Shown here: positions 58,669-64,000 of the stretch, in pieces
How the letters are laid out: each line of letters opens with the position of its first letter
Position numbering within the stretch: position 1 is the stretch's first letter
Assembly (NCBI GenBank): GCA_018057825.1
Contig: JAGPCY010000022.1
Coordinates: forward strand, 1 to 64,000
Source of the DNA: Kofleriaceae bacterium
GTDB lineage: Bacteria > Myxococcota_A > Polyangia > Haliangiales > Haliangiaceae
DNA: 64,000 bases
Reading direction: 5' to 3'
Program-made: the position numbers and the translations under genes
The notes under the pieces: generated by a model
Seen by the model: the letters and a program-made list of their open reading frames with translations, nothing else
Told to the model about the DNA's origin: nothing
Databases searched by the model: none

Positions 58669-59637
58669 ATGCCGAGCGCGCGCCCCGACCCGAGTCCTCG
58701 AATCTTCTCGACCGCGTTTGCTGCGGTCTATCCGCTGTACGTGCAGAAGGCGGAGCGCAAGGGGCGCACCCAGGCCGAGGTCGATGCGATCATTGAGTGG
58801 CTGACTGGGTACCGCGGCGCGGCGTTGCGCCAGGCGCTCGACCGCAAGGTGGACTTCGCGACCTTCTTCGCGAAGGCGCCGCGGATGAATCCCCAGGTCG
58901 GGCTCATCACCGGCGTGGTGTGTGGGGTTCGCGTCGAGGAGGTCGCGGACCCGCTGATGCGCAACATCCGCTACCTCGACAAGCTGATCGATGAGCTCGC
59001 CAAGGGCCGGGCCATGACCCGGATCTTGCGCGGCAGTGAGGAGCCGAAACCGGCCGCGGCGAAGGTGTCGTCGGCGAAGGTGTCGGCGGCGAAGGCGCCG
59101 GCGGCGAAGGTGTCGGCGGCGAAGGTGTCGGCGGCGAAGGTGTCGGCGGCGAAGGCGCCGGCGGCGAAGGTGTCGGCGGCGAAGGTGTCGGCGGCGAAGG
59201 TGTCGGCGGCAAAGGTGTCGGCGGCGAAGGCGGCCGCGGCTCCGCCGATCCCGGCTGACATCGCCGCGTACCATCGCGGGTTGGCGCCCGCCGACCGCGC
59301 GCTATGCGAGGTCCTGGCCACCGAGATCGCGGCTGCGCTTCCGGACGCTACGGGCAAGGTCTGGCACCGCCATCCGGTGTGGTTCCTCGATGGCAACCCC
59401 GTGGTCGGCTACGTCCGGCTGAAGGGCTGGCTGCGGCTCCTGTTCTGGAGCGGCCAGTCCTTTGAAGAACCGGCGCTCGTGCCCGAGGGCTCGTTCCGCG
59501 CGGCCGAGGCGCGGCTCACCGCGATGGGCGACCTCGATCGGGTCGCGCTCCGGCGCTGGCTCGGCAAGTGCCGCACGATCCAGTGGGACTACCAGAACCT
59601 GGCCAAGCGCAAGGGGCGCCTCGAGCGGCTGCGGTAG
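58669..59637 (+). CDS. DUF2200-DUF1801 fusion with a KVSAA repeat linker
   Basis: A 322-aa protein. Residues ~10-115 are DUF2200 ([40 protein letters not shown], then [20 protein letters not shown]). Residues ~130-190 are a repeat linker with units AAKVS and AAKAP. Residues ~195-322 are DUF1801 ([57 protein letters not shown]). The two domains are usually separate small proteins. The basic Lys/Ala linker resembles histone-tail-like DNA-binding segments. Cytoplasmic, function unknown. Confidence 0.87.
   Translation: MPSARPDPSPRIFSTAFAAVYPLYVQKAERKGRTQAEVDAIIEWLTGYRGAALRQALDRKVDFATFFAKAPRMNPQVGLITGVVCGVRVEEVADPLMRNIRYLDKLIDELAKGRAMTRILRGSEEPKPAAAKVSSAKVSAAKAPAAKVSAAKVSAAKVSAAKAPAAKVSAAKVSAAKVSAAKVSAAKAAAAPPIPADIAAYHRGLAPADRALCEVLATEIAAALPDATGKVWHRHPVWFLDGNPVVGYVRLKGWLRLLFWSGQSFEEPALVPEGSFRAAEARLTAMGDLDRVALRRWLGKCRTIQWDYQNLAKRKGRLERLR
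59056..59235 (+). repeat. 15-bp coding minisatellite, 12 units
   Basis: Units of GCGGCGAAGGTGTCG, with GCGGCGAAGGCGCCG variants that form a higher-order 60-bp period (59101-59160, 59161-59220). In frame with the host gene, encoding [10 protein letters not shown]. Copy number is probably variable between strains. Confidence 0.9.
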
Positions 59638-59764
59638 CGGCGCCGGTCGCTCGAGGTCCCACCCGAGCGGGCCCCCACGGGACCTCGAGATCCCGGGATG
59701 CGGCCCAAAACGGCGCTCGTGGCCGTCCGTCTGCGGCACAGCCCGTGCTCCAGGGTGGGCTCCT

Positions 59765-62557
59765 ATGAAACGCATCGCGCCATGGTTCTTGCTGGTCGCG
59801 GCCTGCGGGGCCGAGCCCAGTGTCACCGAATCCGATCACGCGCTGGTGTTCGCACCGGTGCCGGAGGTGCCCGCGGTCACCCGCGACGTCCACCTGATGG
59901 AGGGCAACGCCTTCGTCTACCCGGCCATCCCGCCGTACCGGACCAGCGTCGACGGGCGGGTCGCGCTCAGCCTGAAGAAGGTCGGCGGCGCGGTGAAGTT
60001 CGGGCTGTACGCTCCCGAGACCCTGGCCACGCCGTGGAACGAGGCGGCGCCCGGCGTTCGCGGGCTCCTCGCGAGCAGCGCCTCGCTCGCCAACGCCAGC
60101 TTCTACGCCGGCGCGTACGCACCCAACGGCACCGGCCCCCTCGACACCACCGACCACCGCACGATCTGCGATGCGTGGCCGGTGGCCGATCCGGTCGAGA
60201 ACCCGTACCCGTGCGCCGATGACGCCAGCGCCGACTGCTACGACCTGACGGTGGTGTCGACCTACCGGCAGGCGCCGGGCTTCGTGCAGCTCCACGGCAA
60301 GCCGATCCGCGTGAAGGTGACCTCGCCCAAGACCCTGGCCGCGGCGATCACCGTCGACCTGAACCCGCCCGGCGCGCCGGCGGTCGCGGCCGGGCCGCCG
60401 CTCGTCGGTGACTTCGGCCTCGAGCCGATGGTGACCGCCGACGGTCGCCTCCTGGTGATGCGCCTGGGCGACGTGGTGACCACCAACCCGGTGACCGGCG
60501 TCCCGAACACGATCTACGATCTGGTCTACCTGGTGTCGGACCCCGAGGCGCCGCCGTGCGATGTCGCGGCCTGGGACCAGTGGCATCCGGTGTCCCACGC
60601 CCACCACGACGTGGCCAACGCGATGCCCGACCGCTACGGCTTCGCGGTCTATCCGCTGCGCGACGCCACCGGCGCCACCTACGCCGACGGCGAGGACCTC
60701 GGCGGTTCGTACCCGTGGATCGATCGCGACGGCGACAACCTGTTCTTCACGCTGATCTCGTCGCAGCTCTGGTACGAGGACCCGTACAACCCCGGCGTGG
60801 TCGATCGTCGCTACCCGACCGGGTGCGTGGTGGCCGGCTGCACCGATCCGCCGACCGTCGGCGACCTGGCCGACTTCGAGAACGCCGAGCAGTTCCGGGG
60901 CTTCGCCTTCGCCGGGCTGTGGAGCCGCGGCAAGACCGTCATGCTCGACAGCCTGGTCAACAACACCGACTATGGACTCGGGCGGACCGACGGCGAGCAA
61001 CGGATGCTTGAGCTGTACACCGGGGGCGGCGCTCCGGTGTCGTGGCGGGTCGGGATGGGGCGCGCCAACGGCGGCGCGGTGCCGGCCGGCGCGGTCGACA
61101 ACTCGCAGATCCTCGACTCGCTGGAGAACCTGTTCAATCACGACCAGGACGCGCGGCCGGCGACGGTGCGCGACGTGGTGTGGACGATCAACACCGGCAA
61201 GGCCACCGCCGAGCTGGCCTTCGATGACTACCTCGACGCCGACGCGATCGTGATCTCGACCGGCAACGCCGCGACCCGCAAGCAGCCGGCGTGGACCGGG
61301 CCGACCCCGGCGTCGTCGACCAACCAGCCGACCTACTACGACGGCTTCACGCAGACCGCGATGCGCGAGGCCTACTTCACCACCGAGGCCGAGCTCGAGA
61401 ACGCCGCCACGCCGATCGCGTCGCGGTGGGCGACGCCGCCGACTGGCGTGATCGGCGGCAACCTGCGCATCGAGCCGATCGCGATGGGCGGGTTGGTCGG
61501 TAAGGGGCTGTGGCTGGCCGGCAATGGCTCGGTGCTCACGTACGCGATGCCAACCCAGGTGGCCGGGCCGTCCGAGCGGACGGTGTCGATCCTGCTCGAC
61601 CCGCGCTTCGAAAACGACGGCGCGACCCGGGCGCTGTTCACGCTGCCCGATGGGACGGCGGTCGATCTGATCGGGCTCGACAAGGTGCGCTACAAGCGCA
61701 ACGGCTTCGCGGTGACGGTGTCGATGGCCGGGCATCCGCTGGTCGCCGGCGCGTGGAATCACCTGGCCTGGGTGATCACGGCCGACGGCAATGCCATCGA
61801 CCTGTACCGCGACGGCTACAAGTACCGCTCGACGATCCTGGCCAACAACCGGCAGATGTGGGACGCCGTGCCGGCGACCGCCGGCCTGTTCCACATCGGC
61901 GGCGAGCTGGGCCCGGCGGGGCTGCGGGCGTGTCCGGCCACCGAGACCTGTGAGGAGCTGGTGGCGTGGATCGACGACGTCAAGGTGTTCGCGCGGGCGC
62001 TGACGCCGGAGCACCTGTGCAACCTCGGCCACGGGACGCTGGTGCAGCTCACCGCGGGCGCCGACCCGACGTGGGACGCGATCGCGGGGAAGTACACGAC
62101 CCACGGCGCGTTGCGCACGCTCCTGGGCGCGCCCGCCGGCACCAAGTTCGCTTGCTTTCACGACTACCAGAACCCCGAGCGCGCGCTGCTTCGCCACCTG
62201 CCCGCCGGCGCGACCTCGATCCGCGACGAGGTCAACTTCCCCGAGGGGCCGCTGGCCGCGGGCAGCCCGCGCCCGGACTCGAGCACCAACGCCTTCTGCC
62301 TGAGCTGCCACGTCGACGATGGGCTCGCGCCGCCGTCGCTCAGCCCCGCGGCCCTCGCCCTCGACACCGGTGGCGTCGGTGGGGTCGCGCGCCCGGCGGT
62401 CGACGATCCGCGGCGGCAGCCGATGCAGCCGCCGCCGCTCATCCGCGGCAACGTGCCGGCCGACTTCTTCGTGACCGCCGACCCCGACTCGCTCGGCAAC
62501 GCCGCGTTCACCGCGCCGGCCGCGGGCACGCCGGTCGATCCCTACGTCATCCCCTGA
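59765..62557 (+). CDS. Large LamG-domain lipoprotein with one CXXCH motif
   Basis: A 930-aa protein with a lipoprotein leader (KRIAPWFLLVAACGAEPSVT, lipobox VAAC). The long middle part is rich in Asp, Gly and Thr, without recognised enzyme motifs. Residues ~590-760 look like a LamG/concanavalin-type fold (RTVSILLDPRFENDGATRAL, WNHLAWVITADGNAIDLYRD, LVAWIDDVKVFARALTPEHL). Near the C-terminus, FCLSCHVDDG is a single CXXCH heme-type motif within a cytochrome-like context. Extracellular surface protein, possibly with a redox site. The exact role is unknown. Confidence 0.78.
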   Translation: MKRIAPWFLLVAACGAEPSVTESDHALVFAPVPEVPAVTRDVHLMEGNAFVYPAIPPYRTSVDGRVALSLKKVGGAVKFGLYAPETLATPWNEAAPGVRGLLASSASLANASFYAGAYAPNGTGPLDTTDHRTICDAWPVADPVENPYPCADDASADCYDLTVVSTYRQAPGFVQLHGKPIRVKVTSPKTLAAAITVDLNPPGAPAVAAGPPLVGDFGLEPMVTADGRLLVMRLGDVVTTNPVTGVPNTIYDLVYLVSDPEAPPCDVAAWDQWHPVSHAHHDVANAMPDRYGFAVYPLRDATGATYADGEDLGGSYPWIDRDGDNLFFTLISSQLWYEDPYNPGVVDRRYPTGCVVAGCTDPPTVGDLADFENAEQFRGFAFAGLWSRGKTVMLDSLVNNTDYGLGRTDGEQRMLELYTGGGAPVSWRVGMGRANGGAVPAGAVDNSQILDSLENLFNHDQDARPATVRDVVWTINTGKATAELAFDDYLDADAIVISTGNAATRKQPAWTGPTPASSTNQPTYYDGFTQTAMREAYFTTEAELENAATPIASRWATPPTGVIGGNLRIEPIAMGGLVGKGLWLAGNGSVLTYAMPTQVAGPSERTVSILLDPRFENDGATRALFTLPDGTAVDLIGLDKVRYKRNGFAVTVSMAGHPLVAGAWNHLAWVITADGNAIDLYRDGYKYRSTILANNRQMWDAVPATAGLFHIGGELGPAGLRACPATETCEELVAWIDDVKVFARALTPEHLCNLGHGTLVQLTAGADPTWDAIAGKYTTHGALRTLLGAPAGTKFACFHDYQNPERALLRHLPAGATSIRDEVNFPEGPLAAGSPRPDSSTNAFCLSCHVDDGLAPPSLSPAALALDTGGVGGVARPAVDDPRRQPMQPPPLIRGNVPADFFVTADPDSLGNAAFTAPAAGTPVDPYVIP

Positions 62558-62661
62558 GGGAGCTGCGCGCGCTGGTGCGCGATCGGTCGGGCCAGGTGCG
62601 GGGGCAGACGAAGTCACGGCGACCGGGGCGATCGGCGGGGGCGGCTCGCTAGCATCGTCGG

Positions 62662-64000
62662 ATGTCGCGCCGTCGCTGGATCGCACCGCTCCTGGTCCTG
62701 GCCCTGGTGATCGCCGCGCTGGCGTGGTGGCGGGGGGAACGGTCAGGGCCGCGCCGTGCGGGCGCGCCGGTCGATGCGGTCGACGAGCGACTGCCGCCCG
62801 GAGGCGATCCGCGCGCGGCGCCGACCGCGGGCCTGGCGGGACAGGTGCGGGATCGCGCGGGCGCTCCGGTGGTCGGCGCGACCGTGTGCGTGACCGCCGA
62901 CGGGCCGGGCCTCGACGAGGTGACGCGGCGGGCCGTGCGGTGCGTGGACACGGCGACCGGCGGTCGGTACCAGCTCGATGCGCTGGTGCCGGGGACGTAT
63001 GCCGTGCACGCGTCGGCGCCCGGCCTGGCTCCGGTGCGGTGGCGCGGGCCCGACGGTGAGGTCGCCCTGGCGCTGGCATCGGGCGCGCGGCGCGACGGCG
63101 TCGATCTGATCCTGGCGCGACCGGCGGCGCTGATCTCGGGCCGGGTGCTCGACGTCGGCGGTGGGCCGGTGGTCGGCGCGGCGGTCGCCGCGACCCGCCG
63201 CGACCGCGGGCGGGGCGGCCGCTTCCACCTGCGCACCACCGGTGGGTTCGCGGTCACCGATGGCGATGGGCGCTTCACCCTGGCGGCGGCGCCTGGCGAG
63301 GTCGTGGTCCGGGCCCGCGCCGACGGCTACGCCGACGGCAGCCTCGACACGGTGGCGCCGACGAGCGAGCTGGTGGTGACCTTGACGCCGGCGTCGGCGA
63401 TCGAGGGCCTGGTGGTCGACCGCGAGCAGCGGCCGGTGGTGGGCGCGCTGGTCGACCTGAGCGAGCTCGGCGGCGATGGTCCGCAGGCGCACAGCGACGG
63501 CGCGGGCCGGTTTCGATTGGCGCCGGTCGCGCCCGGGCGCTACCGCCCGCGTGCGGTGAGCGCCGACGGCCTCGGGCTCGCCAGCCACGACGTGGTCCTC
63601 GCCTTCGGTCACACGGTCGACGACGTCCACATCACGCTCGTGCCGACCGGCGCGGTGGTCGGCCAGGTGATGATCGAGGGGGCGACGCCGACGCCATGCC
63701 CGGCGGCCGAGGTCTCGCTCACCGGTCCCCTCGACGCGATCGTCCGCAACGCAGTGGCCGATGGCGAAGGCCGGGTCGAGCTGTTCGGCGTGCCGGCGGG
63801 GGCGTACACGGTCGGCGTCGCTTGCCGCACCGGGCGAGCGATCGAGCAGCCGATCGTGGTGGTGGTCGGTCGCGAGACCGTGACGGCGCGCTGGACGGTC
63901 GCGCCGGGCGCCACGATCCGCGGGCGCGTGACGGCCAGCGATGGCAGCGCGGTGTCCGACGCGACGGTCTCGGTCGAGCCCGGGATGCGGCCGCCGCGCG
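62662..64000 (+). CDS. Membrane-anchored carboxypeptidase-regulatory-like repeat protein (3' end outside window)
   Basis: The frame is open from ATG 62662 to the window end (446 codons visible). It begins with a signal anchor (SRRRWIAPLLVLALVIAALA, WW) and a Pro/Gly spacer. At least four carboxypeptidase regulatory-like (CarboxypepD_reg) repeats follow, each with a GxVxDxxGxPVxGAxV pattern: LAGQVRDRAGAPVVGATVCV, ISGRVLDVGGGPVVGAAVAA, IEGLVVDREQRPVVGALVDL and IRGRVTASDGSAVSDATV at the end. Such beta-sandwich repeats occur in extracytoplasmic proteins of Myxococcota. Adhesive or scaffold role likely. Confidence 0.82.
   Translation, partial: MSRRRWIAPLLVLALVIAALAWWRGERSGPRRAGAPVDAVDERLPPGGDPRAAPTAGLAGQVRDRAGAPVVGATVCVTADGPGLDEVTRRAVRCVDTATGGRYQLDALVPGTYAVHASAPGLAPVRWRGPDGEVALALASGARRDGVDLILARPAALISGRVLDVGGGPVVGAAVAATRRDRGRGGRFHLRTTGGFAVTDGDGRFTLAAAPGEVVVRARADGYADGSLDTVAPTSELVVTLTPASAIEGLVVDREQRPVVGALVDLSELGGDGPQAHSDGAGRFRLAPVAPGRYRPRAVSADGLGLASHDVVLAFGHTVDDVHITLVPTGAVVGQVMIEGATPTPCPAAEVSLTGPLDAIVRNAVADGEGRVELFGVPAGAYTVGVACRTGRAIEQPIVVVVGRETVTARWTVAPGATIRGRVTASDGSAVSDATVSVEPGMRPPR

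Noticed and set aside
59516-63079. 1187-codon open frame on the minus strand
   Set aside because: Arg/Gly/Val-rich shadow of the LamG lipoprotein and the following gene; no domain or ribosome-binding support.

Overview
The window is high in G+C and dense with genes. Lipoprotein-type leaders, GlxA/AraC regulators, repeat-rich linkers and the general gene content suggest a Myxococcota-like (deltaproteobacterial) chromosome; this is inference from gene content, as no rRNA or phylogenetic marker is present. No tRNA, rRNA or CRISPR array was seen.

Positions 1-35132 form a defence island. It opens with the 3' part of a large serine recombinase and a small HTH partner. A three-gene cassette follows (excisionase-like HTH, winged-helix/DUF488 fusion, 273-aa partner). 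Next is a type I BREX operon led by a second excisionase-like HTH gene: brxA, brxB, brxC, pglX, pglZ, brxL. Its most striking feature is that pglX is split. The N-terminal methyltransferase half (9130-11244) and the C-terminal target-recognition half (12091-13995) are separate genes, and a Fic-domain gene (11241-12101) sits between them with start/stop overlaps on both sides. The first ~50 residues of the C-terminal half look unlike PglX and contain a T-x-x-x-E-G motif, the signature of Fic-inhibiting antitoxins. My reading is a Fic toxin-antitoxin module built into the methyltransferase, with the antitoxin fused to the DNA-recognition half. That would make a BREX system able to guard its own methylase, comparable in logic to PrrC inside the EcoprrI restriction locus.

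After BREX come a solo McrB N-terminal-domain gene, an rve-type transposase, a decayed DUF1016 gene full of stem-loops, a helical-repeat protein and a complete IS66-type element (23238-25630). The IS66 element cuts a reverse-transcriptase gene. That gene was the last of a leftward operon made of an SNF2 helicase, a type III-like modification methylase, a Res helicase-nuclease and a GmrSD/BrxU-like DUF262-DUF1524 nuclease.

Positions 35133-64000 are accessory chromosome. They hold two tandem SnoaL-like genes, a LysR regulator, and an AbrB-Doc toxin-antitoxin module flanked by a 113-bp direct repeat of the lysR 3' end. There is a macrolide phosphotransferase/repressor pair closely resembling mph(A)-mphR(A) but without mrx, with a palindromic operator. 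Further along are a class II Fic protein, a GlxA regulator, several hydrolase, VOC, GFA and AraC genes, a nucleotidyltransferase-type gene pair whose first member is frameshifted at a T6 run, a SWIM/SNF2 pair, a DUF2200-DUF1801 fusion with a 15-bp minisatellite, a LamG lipoprotein, and the start of a carboxypeptidase-regulatory-like repeat protein that runs off the end. Three purine-rich hexanucleotide tracts and several pseudogene fragments (mph, glxA, methyltransferase) show that this part is being actively rearranged.
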